Source of the DNA: Tetradesmus obliquus
Lineage: Eukaryota > Chlorophyta > Chlorophyceae > Sphaeropleales > Scenedesmaceae
Length of the DNA stretch: 64,000 nt
Assembly: GCA_030272155.1 (NCBI GenBank)
Contig: CP126198.1
Span: forward strand, 2,170,001-2,234,000
Direction of reading: 5' to 3'
Shown here: positions 1 through 19,504 of the stretch, piece after piece
Layout of the letters: each line of letters begins with the position of its first letter
Numbering within the stretch: the first letter of the stretch is position 1
Made by a program: the position numbers and the translations under genes
The notes under the pieces: model-generated
What the model was told of the DNA's origin: nothing
Database searches by the model: none
What the model saw: the letters and a program-made list of their open reading frames with translations, nothing else

Positions 1-1625
1 AGGGTTTGGGGTTTTGCTGGTGCGTTGATGCGCTGGATGTGGCTGCGCATGAGGCAGAGAAGGTGGAGGAGTATGAGCGGGAGCTCAGGGCGGCGCAGGT
101 GGGTGGTATGGGGAGGGGTTCAAGTGGCAGCGCGTAGGGTTAAGGGGTTGCTGGTGCATTGTTGCACTGGAGGATTTATAAAGGAGCTGTGTGCTTTGCA
201 AGTGGGCAGGCGGTGTGGTGTGCTGGTGACAGTTTCAAGGGATGTGCTGGTGCATGCAGCACGGGGCATGCTCCGGGGTGGCTGAAGTACAGTCATATTG
301 CTCATCGCCGCAGCCATCGCCTATATCGTCAGATGCCTAACTATCCTGCAAATGCTGTGTGTCGCTTCAGCATTAGCGGACTATCTAGGCCTGACACCCC
401 TTTGTCTGCTGCTCCTCTTCCGTGTGCAGGCCGCTGCAGCAGCAGCAGCTGGCAGCAGTAAAGCCAAGAAAAGCTCCGCAGCAGCAGCAGCAGCCCTCCC
501 CAAGCGCCCCCCAGCCAACCCCCTAATGCTAGGGCTACCTGCAGATGCCTATGTGCTGCGCTCTGTGGCTGCTGTGCGTGCGAATGACCTGGAGCAGGCG
601 CTGCTGCTGCTGCCTTTCAATGACGCGCTGCGGCTGCTGCAGTGGGTTGCGGGATGGCTGGCGCAGGGCTCACAGGTGGGTTCATACATGTTGATCTTAA
701 CTGAGTCAGTTGCAGTTGGTTGATTCAGCATCATATGTTCTACTTCTTGCATGTGTAAAGGCGGATGATCATCGCTCTGTTGTCGCTAGCGGACTCAGAC
801 TTGCAGTTGCTGCAGTGGGTGGCGCGATGGCTGGTGCAGGGCTCACAGGTGGATCGGTTGCTCAGCCTGTGCGGCATTATAGGTTGACGTCTGGCTGCAC
901 AGGGCTCGCAGGCGAAGGGGCTCGGCCTGGCTGCTGTGGTGACCTGGATGCTGCTTTTGCTGAGTGGATATTGTGTATCTGTTTTGCGCTTTATAGCATG
1001 TCATGATTGCCATTGCGGGCGGGCTGGCGCAGGGCTTGCAGGTGGGTTGGTTGGTTTGCTCCACCTGGCAAGTTGCGGTCAAATGAGTCTGCATCATATG
1101 CCACTTGTGCTTTTAAATAGGCGGGTGACTAACACGTTGATGCTACTAGCGGAGGTGGAGTTGCAGCTGCTGCCTTTCAACCTGGCTGGCAGGCAGGTTG
1201 GCTGCTTTGTGAGGCGACAGCAGGGAGCAGCCACAAAGTTGCTGCAGCTGATGCTGGAGCGGCAGCCACCTTGTTGTTGACATGTTCTGTTATTATTGCC
1301 CAAGCCTGCCCTGCCCTTCTTGGTTGCCTATGCCGTGTGCTTACTTATGCGCTGCCTGTCTTGCACACTGCAGGTTGAGCTCAGCTGCAGGGTGGCCACG
1401 CTGCTGCTGCGGCTGCACCACGCGCAGCTCACTGCCACACCCTCAGCCCGCCAAACCCTAGTCGACCTGCACAAGCGCCTGCGGGCCGCGGTCCAGGGTT
1501 TGAGGGACACCCTGGGGTTCAACATTGCGGCGCTGAAGTACATGCAGCGGGCTGCCAAGGAGAGTGCTGGGGTGGATGAGGGGGACGTTGTGAAAGCCGC
1601 GCGGCGGCAGCTGCTGGCAGCTTGA
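1..1625 (+). CDS. WDR3: WDR3/UTP12 homologue, C-terminal exons (5' end outside window)
   Basis: Three exons join in phase 0: about 27-98 (reads DALDVAAHEAEKVEEYERE), 430-675 and 1374-1625 (stop). The joined protein matches the C-terminal Utp12 domain of WDR3/Dip2: AYVLRSVAAV, then DLEQALLLLPF, ELSCRVATLLLRLHH and GFNIAALKYMQ follow in the family order. WDR3 is a nucleolar WD40 protein of the UTP-B complex, which is needed for processing of 18S pre-rRNA; the WD40 propellers would lie to the left of this window. An Ala-rich stretch precedes the Utp12 domain. The start of the first exon is not certain, because no acceptor is visible before base 27. The second intron (676-1373) holds decayed copies of the end of the preceding exon. 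The C terminus is shorter than in animals and lacks the long Lys-rich tail. Confidence 0.85.
676..1373 (+). repeat. Intron with decayed copies of the WDR3 exon end
   Basis: The exon end around 630-680 (gctgcagtgggttgcgggatgg, continuing through the donor) recurs with mutations near 805-855 and 1018-1048. A further stretch near 1150-1190 resembles the Leu-rich part of the exon (gctgctgcctttcaa). All copies lie between donor 676 and acceptor 1373 and are out of frame or interrupted. Confidence 0.6.
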
Positions 1626-1812
1626 GGGTTTCCTGCAAGCTGGCGGCTTGAGGGTTTCCTGCAAGCTGGCAGCTGCACGTGTCCTGCAAGCGGGCAGCTT
1701 CAGCGTTTCCTGCAAGCTGGCAGCATGGGTGTGTGCTGCACACCTGCAACTTGAGCGGTGGTTGCAAGCTGGCGGCTGGAATGTTTCCTGCAAGCTGGAA
1801 GCTTGAGTGGCC
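1620..1812 (+). repeat. Minisatellite around tttcctgcaagctggc in the WDR3 3' flank
   Basis: Imperfect units of about 27-40 bp with the shared core tttcctgcaagctggc begin at the WDR3 stop codon and continue to about 1812. The end of the coding exon (cagctgctggcagcttgag) resembles the unit, so the array may have started by slippage at the gene end. It opens several overlapping minus-strand frames that are not genes. Confidence 0.75.
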
Positions 1813-2334
1813 ACCATGGTTGGGTGGTGCTGTCAGGTAGTCCAGGGTTGTAGTCTTCAGCAACGCTGGCCGAGGTGATTTTCAACGAAAAAACTTAATA
1901 GTCACGGCTCACTCAACGTTTTTCAGTTGATTATGTGGAAGCGCTGCGGGGTGTCACGCGTCATGGGAAGTAGACGACACCCACCGGAAGTGATGGGCAT
2001 GAATGGGTGCTGCAGAGCAGCTGGTTGACATAAAAACCACGTGATTGCAGTTCGTGATGTTTTACCGTGTTTTGTGCAGCTGCCACTCGCTCGTCGTCAC
2101 TGACCTGCAACTGAACCATAAACCTGGCTTGCAACACTGTCGCACCCAGCTTGAGCCACTCCGGGCGTAAGTCAGCACAAAATGCAAGTTCCGTTGAGTG
2201 ATAAACTTATCAAAAGTCTCTTTTTGGGCTTCACGGTGTGTATTTCAGAAAAGCGAAACCATTTTCAATCTTCTTCTGCTTTTGGGGGCAATACTTCTGC
2301 CCATACCATCTGTTATTAAAACCGGTTCATAGTG
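1813..2334. other. Intergenic, probable promoter/5' region of the subtilase gene
   Basis: This stretch is less GC-rich than its surroundings, has no repeat I can see and no reading frame with recognisable coding content. It lies between the 3' flank of WDR3 and the start codon of the protease on the same strand. No specific promoter element can be supported by eye. Confidence 0.5.
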
Positions 2335-9286
<6,952 letters not shown>

Positions 9287-10480
9287 GCCAGCGCCTTCCC
9301 TCTGGCGTGAGGTTGTTGCGGCCAAGACAGGTGTTACAGTTTCGCTCTGCGTGCATGTACTTACTGTTGAGCGTTTTTCGCTTGTACTGCGCCACTTTAT
9401 TTGCGAGGTACTGCTGTGGAGGTTTCAAAGCTCGTGCTGTGCTTGGAGGCCTGAGCTGGGATTGCCTCTATGAATTATGTGTTGTGGCGGCTGTGCTGTC
9501 TGTCAAGCGCTGACCTGTCCGACAGTGTCGCTTGCAGTGTGCGACTCTACGGCTAGTGCAACTGCTGCGTTGAAGATATAAGTTACATGGCCTACGCCTC
9601 AGAAGCAGGCACCGCTGCGCTGAAGTCACCTGCCTCAGGCTGCCACCTAAATCATCAGGCAGCCTTGCATGCTTGATAGAGATGGACAGCAGCCATGTTG
9701 AGCCTACATTGCACACGCGTGCGAGCGCCTACATTGCACGTGTGTTTGAGCCTGCCTTGCAGACATGTTTGAGCCTACATTGTAGCCATGATTGAGCCTG
9801 CATTGCAGTCGTGTTTGACCCTACATTGCACCATGAGCATGCATTGCAGTCATTTTCAGCCCACATTGCATGCTGGGTGTGGCATGTAATACGGCATGTT
9901 TGAGCCTGTGTTGCTTGCGCCCTTCAACCTGCATTACATGCGTGTTTTGACCTGCATTGAACGCGCGCCAGCCTACATTGCAGGCGTGTTTTAGGCTAGA
10001 TTGCATTGCAAGCGTCCGTAGCCTCCATTGCAGCGTGCATTGCAGCAGCCAGCTGGAACACAAAAAGGGGCACGGGGACTGTCTCAAGGCAGTTGGGGAG
10101 GCAGCCTTGATTCATCCTGTCATGGCAATCCAGGAATCCTTGCGTTCACAGAGAGATGTGATTGCTGGCGTAATCGCAAGTGCTACTTGAATGACAAGTG
10201 AGCCACGCCGTCCTGCCTGCAGTGTGCGCGCCGGCATCAAGGGTGCAACAGCACCTGTTTCATGCCCCCTGCCACAGTGCACAGCGGCTGCTGTGAACCA
10301 GCTGCAGCAGTCACATATATATGTAATATGATATGGCGGACACACCTGCAGGGTTCTCCTGCCAGTGGTCGACTGCAACCGTGACACAGCACAGACTTTG
10401 ACAACGTGTCGTACTGCATGTGCAATGTGGCATGCCGCGCTCAAGGCATAGTGCATCGTGAAAGCACATGTGTACAAGGG
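9287..10480. repeat. Intergenic region with roughly 30-bp minisatellite (core gagcctacattgca)
   Basis: Between about 9695 and 10045 imperfect units with core tttgagcctacattgca recur every 27-35 bp, at least ten times. The rest of this convergent interval, between the ends of the subtilase (+) and metallopeptidase (-) genes, shows no supported gene. Confidence 0.8.
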
Positions 10481-10485
10481 TTACA
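10481..10485 (-). terminator. TGTAA polyadenylation signal candidate
   Basis: On the minus strand TGTAA begins 19 bases after the proposed stop codon of the metallopeptidase-like gene. This is close for a green alga, so either the stop model or the signal may be wrong. Confidence 0.35.
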
Positions 10486-10503
10486 GTATAGTCCACATGC
10501 GGG

Positions 10504-13500
10504 TCAGCTGACCCCGGGGCACGACTGGCTGTCGTAAGAGTGACCTGTCTGCAGATAAAATTCCAGCCGCCCATGCCGCATAACCACTTGACGCATTTGC
10601 TGCAAAACAAAAGCACAGCAGCAGCTTTCAGTGTGCTGCAGCGCTGCTGTACACTGCATCTCCAGCAGCACCTCACAGACAGCTTTGGCATTGCCGTGTT
10701 TGCACTAGCAATATGGAGCAGAAGCATGCATGCATATGCACGCCCTTGAACCTCCAACCATACATACGTGTGCAAGCTCATCTTGCCATCGCATGATTCC
10801 AATGCACAGCTCGCAGCCACCCATCGCCACGATAATTGCTTGCTTTTCAGCACCAATGCGGACGCAAAGTAACTGCGTTATAACACATTCTTGCGCGCTG
10901 TGTGGCGATAGCACGTCACCGGTATGAACTCACGGCCAGGGCTGTCTCTGTTATGCCGCGTGCACAGTCAGCCTTTGTGGGGTGGCCCAGGGGCTGCCAT
11001 GTGTTGTTGACTCGTACTCTCAGGCTAGGGTTTGAGAAAAACCCTACCGGCTCCTGCTGCTTGTTGCAGCCGCATGGATTGGAGGCGATTGTGATCATGA
11101 TGCTGGTGCAGCCGACACACCTGCGGCACAGAGGCAGTCCAGCGTGCATTAGATAAACGCAACAACGGTGCAGCAGGGACAGTGCACACAAGAAGAGGGA
11201 GATTGCCAGCTGCTTTGCTTTGTGTGCAACCCACGCGCCTGCAGGGCAACAGACACCGGAAGAGTGTGTACAAGGTTAGGACAGCGCAACAAAAGTGCCG
11301 CAAGCCTAGCCGCCCACCCCGGCTGCGCACGTCATAGCTGCTCTACTTCAAATGCACCCGCATGCCTGCTAGCCTTGCGGCTAGGCCCTGATTATTATGA
11401 GCTGCAAAGGTCCCAGAGGGCACGTGCATCACATAGATAGTGTCTCACCTGCGCAAGCCAAACGCGTACGGGCCAGCCATGCCGTCCGCGAACGGCCCAT
11501 AGCCGGCGCGTGGAAGTTGCTACGACAGCCCTGGTTGCGCGCCGGCACCATTAGCAACAAACTGCCTGCTCAAGCCACCCGCCCCTCTGCTGCATACTTC
11601 ACAAGCTGCCCTGTTGTAGCTGCCTGCTAGCCATGTCGCTAGCGTCCGGTCCATCAATGCAATATTTTGCAGTTCCCGGAGGCAAACCCATCACATAGGA
11701 AATGTCTCACCTGCGCAAGCCAAACGCGTACGGGCCCGCCATGCCATCTGCAAACGGCCCGTGGTCTGGCGCGTAAATATTGCTGCGGCAGCCCTGGTTG
11801 CACGCGCGCACGATCAGCCCTTCCTGCTCAAGCCGCCACCCTGCTGCTTACGTCAAAGCTGCCCTGTTGTAGCTGCACCTGCTAGCCATGCCACTAGAGC
11901 CTGATCCATTGCTAAAGTTTCAAAGGCACGTGCATCACATAGATAGTGTCTCACCTGCGCAAGCCAAACATGCACGGGCCTGCCATGCCATCCGCATCCG
12001 CTAGCCATGCCGCTAGGGCACAATCTGTTCAAGCAATATTGTTAAAGCCCCAGCGGCGAATCCATCACAGCCAGCATCTCACCTGCGCAAGCCAAACGCG
12101 TACGGGCCTGCCAATCCATCCGCAAAAGGGCCATAATCCGGCGCGTAGAAGTTGCTGCGGCAGCCCTGGTTGCGCGCAACTGCCCCAGCAAAGAAGTAGC
12201 CAGACCAGCAGGGCATGTTGAGTGTGGAGTAAGCAAAAGGGTCCCCTCCTCCCACCCAGGCCTCCCCGCAGAGCTGTGGCTGTGATGCGCTGCTGTACCA
12301 GAAGCTGACCAGATCTGCTGACAGCTGCATAACAGAAGAAAGTAACAAAGTAACGGTGTTGTTGACAACGTCACGTCAGGGGAAAGCGCAGCAGGGGCGA
12401 TACAGCAGCCTGCTCATGGTGCTCGGCGCATGGAACTTTGTACTATGACTGTTGTGCGCCCGGTCGTTTGGGATGTTGCAAAATGACTGCTGCTGCACTG
12501 CCTTTCTGAGAAGCTTGCTGCGCCAGCTGTCACCTCATTGCGCCACGCTGCAACAACGTCCAGGCCGCCTGTGCCAGAAGTCGCATCCTGCAGGGGGGTG
12601 GGGCTCTCCTGCCAGGGGACCTGAGAGCATGACAGCACGTTTCTTTCAGCTGCTGCACGCTCACAATGCCAGCGCTTGGACTTGTAAACACAACCATGGC
12701 ACCAGCAACGGCAGCACTCTTCACATAGAATTCTGTACAATGCTTCACCAGTTGCAAATACTCTCAAAGAACACACATGCACATGTGCATGGTTGCACAA
12801 CCTCCCACATGCCTGTGTATAAGGTTTCTGCATGTGCTGAGTTCTGTCACTGCCATTGTGCAGTCACCTGTCTGATGCCCACAGGGTAGAGCACCACTGG
12901 CACTTTGGAGTCCAAGTACGCCTGCAAAGAAGCACAACACAAACACACCATTTAGTATGTTGTTACATCTTCAAACATTCTCGTACCAGCACATAACATG
13001 CGAGGCTTTGAACGCCAAGGTCAGAACATCCCTGAGTGGTGCGCACACATGCTTCATGATGACCTGATCAACTGCAATGTCTGTGGCTACTTGTACTGCC
13101 ATTGCTCGCATGCCAGCTGCTTATGATGCTTAACACCAGTTACCTTGTTCGTGATTGCGATCACATTGACCATGCTCGCCCTCACATACTCCCCATTGAA
13201 GCTGTTTGATGCAGCAGCGCCTGTGTACACCATCAGCACATCCTGCCGCACAACATTAGCTGCTGATTGCAGCATCTGCCGCCGCCTGCTGCTACTGCCA
13301 TTGCTGCTGCTGCTGCCAGCGCTGCTGTCAAATTCAGCACCCTTGGGTATCGGCGGAATGGCCTCCTGGATAATGTAGGCATAATCACCGCCACCACCAT
13401 CGCTGCTGCTGTTAGCTGCTGCTGCTGCTGCTGCTGTGCGTGCGGCCTCAGCTGTGATTGCGGCGGATCGCCGTGTTGGCGTTGATGTGGTGGGCAGCCG

Positions 13501-14308
13501 CCGGAATTCAAACACCAGGCACTTCACCTCCACTGGCGGCTGCTGCATGGGCGGGCTGCCAGTGCCGTCTGCTGCATTCATGTCTGCTAGCTGGAATGGG
13601 GTGAGGGCAGGCACGATCTGTGGGTGCATTGCAATACAGCAGATCACATGCAGTGTGTTACACTGTGGCAGGCACCAGTACACGCATGTGATGAGACTAT
13701 TGATCAAGAGTTTGGAACTGTTAGTAAAAGTTCTGGGTACGTGCTGAAGCACATGTTGTGGTTGTCTCTGTTGGTCTGAGCATGCTCAGGATGTTGTGTT
13801 TCACGTCCTTGCCTTAGCTGCTGTGCATCACCATGTTTGCTCTCAACAGCAGCTGCCTGCAGTCCATGTCAGCCGACATGCAGCGCTGCAACTCAAAGCG
13901 TTCCCTCCTCCTACTCACCTTGAAAAACCGCCACCTGTTTGTTCTGTTCTCCAGGTAGCGTATCTCCCCATAGATGTTCCACGTGTCAGTTGATGCGGCG
14001 AAGCTGACAGCGCTCAAGCCGGCATTAGCAATGCCAACCTGACCTGTCCACAGCCTGGCGCTTTTCAAATTGACAGCTGCACTGTTAACAACACTCGGCT
14101 GACCTGGCACGGGTGTGTCACCTCCTGCTGATGCTGTTACACTGGAGAGCAGGTTGTTTACGTCTGGGCGGTGTCTCAGTAGGAGCGGAGCTGTCACCCT
14201 TGGGAGGTTCACTGTGAATGCTGTTGGGGTTGTGAGAAGGAACTCCAAGTCAAACTGGAATTCAAACACTGCAGGCTGCACTCCACCTGAGCAAACAGCA
14301 GTTTGCAG

Positions 14309-14344
<36 letters not shown>

Positions 14345-14917
14345 TGTTTGCAAGGTTAAGCAAGCACATGCTGACGGTGCTGCTGAGGGGCAAGCCAACA
14401 TGCATGCAGGCATGATTGTGCTGCAGATGCCTGGCTGCTGTGGCTGAGCATATTCCTGCACAGCCACTCTGTTTTTAGTATGCAGAGTGCATGCAACAAG
14501 CACACATTGGCAGAAGCCTGCCAGGATTTCGCTCGCCCGCTGCACAAATTAGCATGGCAGTGGATCAAGGGCCTCTTTTGGGTTAGAAAGGGCATACACG
14601 GCCGGGGTGCTCAAGAAAATTGAACTTTGTAATGAACATTTTTTTTAATATCTAGTAAGTGCTAGCTCACCTCCGGGGGCTGCCATGGAGAGCACCTGCA
14701 CATCTTGTGGCAGAGCATACTGCACAGCTTGCCCTGGTGCTGCTGCTGCTGCCACACCCGGCTGTACTGCCAGTGGCTTGACATTCTTGAATAGAGATGG
14801 TGCTGCCTCAGCTTCTGCTGCCAGAATCAGTAGGATCCAAAGAGCAGCTGTGAGAGCTTTGATTGACGTGTCTGCCTCTCTTAGTCTGTTGTGTGTGCTT
14901 TGAGCTGCTGCCATCAT
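10504..14917 (-). CDS. Secreted reprolysin-like metallopeptidase homologue, zinc site replaced
   Basis: Eight exons on the minus strand join with matching phases: 14917-14671, 14286-13919, 13617-13144, 12921-12868, 12324-12083, 11120-10920, 10872-10764 and 10548-10504, giving 579 residues. A signal peptide (ALTAALWILLILAAEAEA) is followed by a propeptide-like region, then DVLMVYTGAAA and a stretch to VVLYPVGIRQ, as at the start of reprolysin-like/peptidyl-Asp metallopeptidase domains. The region where the family has HExGHNxGxxHD reads AGAVARNQGCRSNFYAPD here, so all three zinc His and the catalytic Glu are missing. The later Met-turn-like CTSIM and FSNP segments are kept. The last two exons are short and less certain. 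By family this would be a secreted protease; by residues it is more likely an inactive binding protein. TTACA (TGTAA on this strand) lies just after the stop. Confidence 0.78.
11437..12083 (-). repeat. Three intronic copies of the zinc-site exon end
   Basis: The 3' end of exon 12324-12083, including its donor, is repeated downstream in the intron near 11805-11700 and 11550-11440, with a shorter piece near 12000-11950. The copy at 11805-11700 still reads NQGCRSNIYAPDHGPFADG in one frame. All copies that cover it keep NQGCRSN, so the loss of the zinc ligands predates the duplications. Confidence 0.85.
14311..14343 (-). repeat. (CTG)n tract (minus strand) near a 3' splice site
   Basis: About ten CAG units on the plus strand, CTG on the transcribed gene's strand, lie some 25 bp upstream of the acceptor of exon 14286-13919. 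Confidence 0.85.
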
Positions 14918-15676
14918 GCTGCTGCTGCAGTCCCTGATTACGATTGCCGTGCCTACTCGTCACTGCAAACTGTGGCCCATAAAGACCATAGTTACATCCT
15001 TGTCTTCCTAATTTACGATTTCTTCCTCCAGTACACAGCTTATTTTAGTCAACCAACACCCAACTGACTTCTGGCGATTGCTGAGCACAGCCGTGCCAGT
15101 CCAACCCTCAAACCGTCCGAATCAAAACATTCAACATATATTAGATGTTAAAAACATATATGAAGGCACTGGTATCACGGCAGCAGCTCTGAGCGTAAGG
15201 CAGTACGATACTGCCCACAGCCTGGTGTGACTTCAGCAGTGCAGTTGTGTTGAAGGCGAGGCTGCGGCGCTGAACGGGACGCCCAAGACGCTTGACATGG
15301 GGTATAACTCACTATTTTGCCTGCTAGCAGCTGTCAGTCTCACATCATTCCCGAGTACGGACGTTTGTGTGTCTGCTCCATAGCCTCAACCACCAGGGTT
15401 TCGAGATGATCAACAGGCTGAAAACATTTGTGGCAGAAGCATCGATCTCGTGTAAAAGCTGATTTGAAGCACAACTTCTGGGGGTCGCAGCACATGTGTC
15501 CTTGTCGAAGGCAGAAGCCAGCAGGAGAAGGGCGAGACACGGCCCATTTCCGCCCTGATCGTGCAGCACTGACTCTGTCATTGCAGCAGGATTGATAGTT
15601 CGCATCGCTTCGGGGAGGGATGCCACCAGTCAACCGGTAAAATAGGAGCAGCAGTTGAGCAGCTCACAGAGCTGCC
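14918..15676. other. Divergent intergenic region; possible small Cys-rich ORF
   Basis: This interval separates the divergently transcribed metallopeptidase-like and GLG1 genes and should contain both promoters. A minus-strand frame, 15633-15340, encodes 97 residues with clustered Cys (GHMCCDPQKLCF, DRCFCHKCF). No family is recognised and no signal supports translation; it could be a 5' exon, a short gene or chance. Confidence 0.3.
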
Positions 15677-17971
15677 ATGGGTGGTGTGCAGCTAACTGCT
15701 GTTCTACTGGCAGCCTGTATAGCTGCTACGTTGTGTGACACTTATTCAAATGAGCTGCCGGATATCAGCGCCAAGGGGGCGTGTCAAGCGGAAATAGCAG
15801 CGTACTGCAGTGGTAATGCTGCACAGGTGCGCAAGTGATGGGTTTGCTGCTGTGCTTGCACAGCAATGTGTTCCCTTCATAACCCAGCAGGATATGGCTG
15901 TCGTGTTGCTGTCTTATATGCTGTAGGGCAATTGCTGCATGGCCTGACTGCTGGACAGCCTGGCAACCGCAGCAACTGCCAAGCAGTGCTTGTTACTACT
16001 GCGCTCTGATATCGTGTGCATGTTGAGTTCTTGCTCTAACAGTTCTCTCTGCATGCCTGCATGCCCTGCAGGCGCATGCACCAGCAGCTGGTGCAGCAGG
16101 CACCACAGTAGCAGCAGGCATCAAACCGCGCGCGCATCTCCACTCAGACAAGGCCACCGCACAGCAGCAAGGCAGCGCAGACACACAGCAGCCACCACAG
16201 CAGCAGCAGCAAGCAGCAGCAGGCCTGCGGCACTTGCAGGACAGTGCTATTGCAGCCACCGCACTTCAGCAAGTGGAACTAGCGGCCCTGCAGCTGCTTA
16301 AGGGCAAACTTAATCTCTCTTTTCCAGTAACGCACCCAGAGCAGTTGCTGGCTGGGCCAAAGCATGCAAAGTGCTTACGTAGGGTGCTGCTGCACCCGCC
16401 GCGGGCAGCGGTTCATGGTTCAGAGGCGCTGAGTCTCGGCTGTGTGAGGGAGGTTTTGGGGTTTTATGCTGAGCTGGCTGCTGACTCAGCCAAGGACTTC
16501 CAACTGGTTGCAGCATGTGCAGAGGTGAGCTGTGCTGCAAGCATATGATGTGTAACGCATAACACATATGGTTGCAGGCACACCAACAATCGCATAAACA
16601 AAGCAACTCCAGCTGCAGGAGATTCCACGTGAGTGCTTTGCTTTATCCGTTCTTCAGTTGCTGTACTTGCTTTTTGCCTTGCCATGCAGCAACAAATCAA
16701 AGCAACGATGTGCTTTGTTTCTCTTGTGCCTCTTGCAGGACATTGTAACGCACTGCCCTAGGGCTGCCACAACACGCCTGTTCATCTGCCTGGTGCATCA
16801 CAAGCACCTGGTGAAACGGCACTGCTCAGCAGGTGTGCCCGCTTGCAGGCCTTGAGGCATGCAAGCCATGCAAGCAGCAGCAGGACCGCATGGTCAAAGT
16901 GCAGTTCTTTGACTACTAGAACAGAGTCAGCACTAGGCGGCAGTGCACAGCAGCGGCACTGCTCTGCAGGTGTGCCCGCATCCAAGCCTTGAGGCACGCA
17001 AGCAGCGGCAATACCGAAAGGTCAAAGTGCAGTAGTATGACTACTAGAAAAGCGTCAGCAGTATGCAGCAGTGCACAGCAGCAGCGCATGCATTTCTCAC
17101 CAGCAGGAATGTGGCACAGGATATGAGTGATCTCAACATAACAGCATAAACGGAACAGGAGGCATGGTATGCCGCACTGCTCATACTGCCCCAGCCACTT
17201 TGCGCAATGCTTTGCCTGCAAGCAGCTGGACTGTTGTTACCCTCAACACACAAGCAACTGTTCCAATAGCCGCTAGCCTCACCATTGCCCAACTGCCTTG
17301 CTGCCTGCTGCTCCCATGCAGCGCTTGAAACACGCCTGGCTGCCAGTGCTGGCCTCTTCAAATGGGACCAGGACTTGGCTGCTAGCTGCAGCAGGGATGC
17401 TGATGACTGGTGTGGGGATGAGCAGGCATCTGATGCCAGGCTGCCTTCTGCGGGTGGCTTCACAATCAGCTGCTTGAGGCAGGGCACACTGGGTGGCATC
17501 CAGGATCAAATAGCGGGTGCTGTGGAGGAGCAGGAGGAGGGGCATGGCGACTTGAGCAAAGGCTGTGCCACTGCGCTGTTTCGGCGGCAGGTAAGCAAGC
17601 GCTGAAAAGGACGGATCCGGAAGGCTGGGATGTATCAAGGTTTGTTATCCAGATCAGTGTTGTGTATTACACAACGGGGGCTGATGCCAGGCTGCCTTCT
17701 GTGGGTGGCTTCACAATCAGCTGCTTGAGGCAGGGCACGCTGGGAGGCATCCAGGATCAAGTGGCGGGTGCTGTGAAGGAGCAGGAGGAGGGGCATGGGG
17801 ACTTGAGCAAAGGCTGTGCCACTGCGCTGTTTTGCGCGGTTTTGGGATGCAGAGAAGGGCTTGCCGGCAGCTTGCAATGGCTGCTGTGCTGCTTCTGCGA
17901 TGTTTCCTCCTTGCAGGTGGCGGAGGCTGCACTGCACTGCAGCCAGGGGGCTTGTTGCGTCCAACAACCTG

Positions 17972-18031
<60 letters not shown>

Positions 18032-19470
18032 AGATGGCTGAGGCTGAAGACGTGCGCTTCAGCTTTGACCTGTCCCGGGGCTGCAGCCAGGAGCTAAGCC
18101 TACACTGCAGCCAGCGGGCTTGTTACGTCCATTGAGCGATTCTGCTGTTGCTGCTGCTGCTGCTGCTGCAGATGGCTGAGGCTGAGGATGTGCGCTTCAG
18201 CTTTGACCTCTCCCGCGGCTGCAGCCAGGAGCTGGGCCTGCACTGCAGCAGTGCCAAGCCAGGCAGCGGCGAGGCAGTGCTGTGCCTGGAGCGGCAGCTG
18301 CCAATGGCACAGCTGGGCGAGGAGTGCGAGTGAGCAACAGCACTGCACTGCTTGCAGCAAGCAGATGTGCACGATGTAATCTGTAACCATCCCCGTTACT
18401 GCTGTTATTCGAGACCCTACGTGTCAGTTGGAAAGCAGCAAGGCTTCTGCATGGATCCAGCTTGATGACAGATTGCGAATACGTCGTGAGCAACAAGGAT
18501 GGCGTTCCGCCACACAACCGGTTTCTTGTCAGCAATCTGCTCCACTCTGCTCTGCTCTATCCTACTGTTGACTGTGGTCCTGTTTTCTGCGCTTGAAGGA
18601 TCGCCGTGCAGAACACGCAGCTGATGCGGGCAGCAGATGGCAGGCTGGATTGGCGGCTGCGGCAGCTGTGCAGGGACGATGTGGGCAAGCTGTGCAAGGA
18701 GGCGCAGTATGCTGGGGGCCTGGACAGCAGCCTTATGCTTGATGACTGGGACGCGCCACCAACAGCAGGTGCGCGGGTGTGTGCTGTAGATAGGGCTGTG
18801 CAGGAATGGTTTAGGCAAGCTGTGCAGGGAGGCGCAGTACGCTGGCGGCCTGGACAGCAGCCTCATGCTTGATGATTCGTTTGCGCCTCCAACAGCAGGT
18901 GCGCAGGTGTGTGCTGTAGATAGGGCTGTGCAGGGACGATGTGGGCAAGCTGTGCAGGGAGGCGCAGTACGCTGGCGGCCTGGACAGCAGCCTCATGCTT
19001 GATGATTCGTTTGCGCCTCCAACAGCAGGTGCGCAGGTGTGTGCTGTAGATAGGGCTGTGCAGGGACGATGTGGGCAAGCTGTGCAGGGAGGCGCAGTAC
19101 GCTGGGGGGCTGGACAGCAGCCTCATGCTTGATGACTGGGATGCGCCTCCAACAGCAGGTGGGCTGGCGCTGCGCTGTGGTTGTAAAGGCTGGTCAAAGC
19201 TGGTCAAACGGCTCCAGAGTAGCGGGGACTTTGCAGCGGTTGCAGAAAGCATCTGTAGAAATACCAACTGTGCAGGGAGGCGCAGTACGCTGGGGGCCTG
19301 GACAGCAGCCTCATGCTTGATGACTGGGATGCGCCACCAACAGCAGGTGCATGGGTGCTGCGCTGTGGGTGGAAGCCTGGTAAGTTGTGTTGTGCATTTG
19401 CAGAATGCGGTCTGCATTGATGCGGGTGGTCTGCAACGAACAATGACATGCAATCAAAGGAAAGACACCA

Positions 19471-19504
<34 letters not shown>

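Noticed and set aside
18417..19453. Minus-strand frames with repeated LLSRPPAYCASLHSLP
   Set aside because: Antisense of the 120-bp GLG1 exon-end copies.
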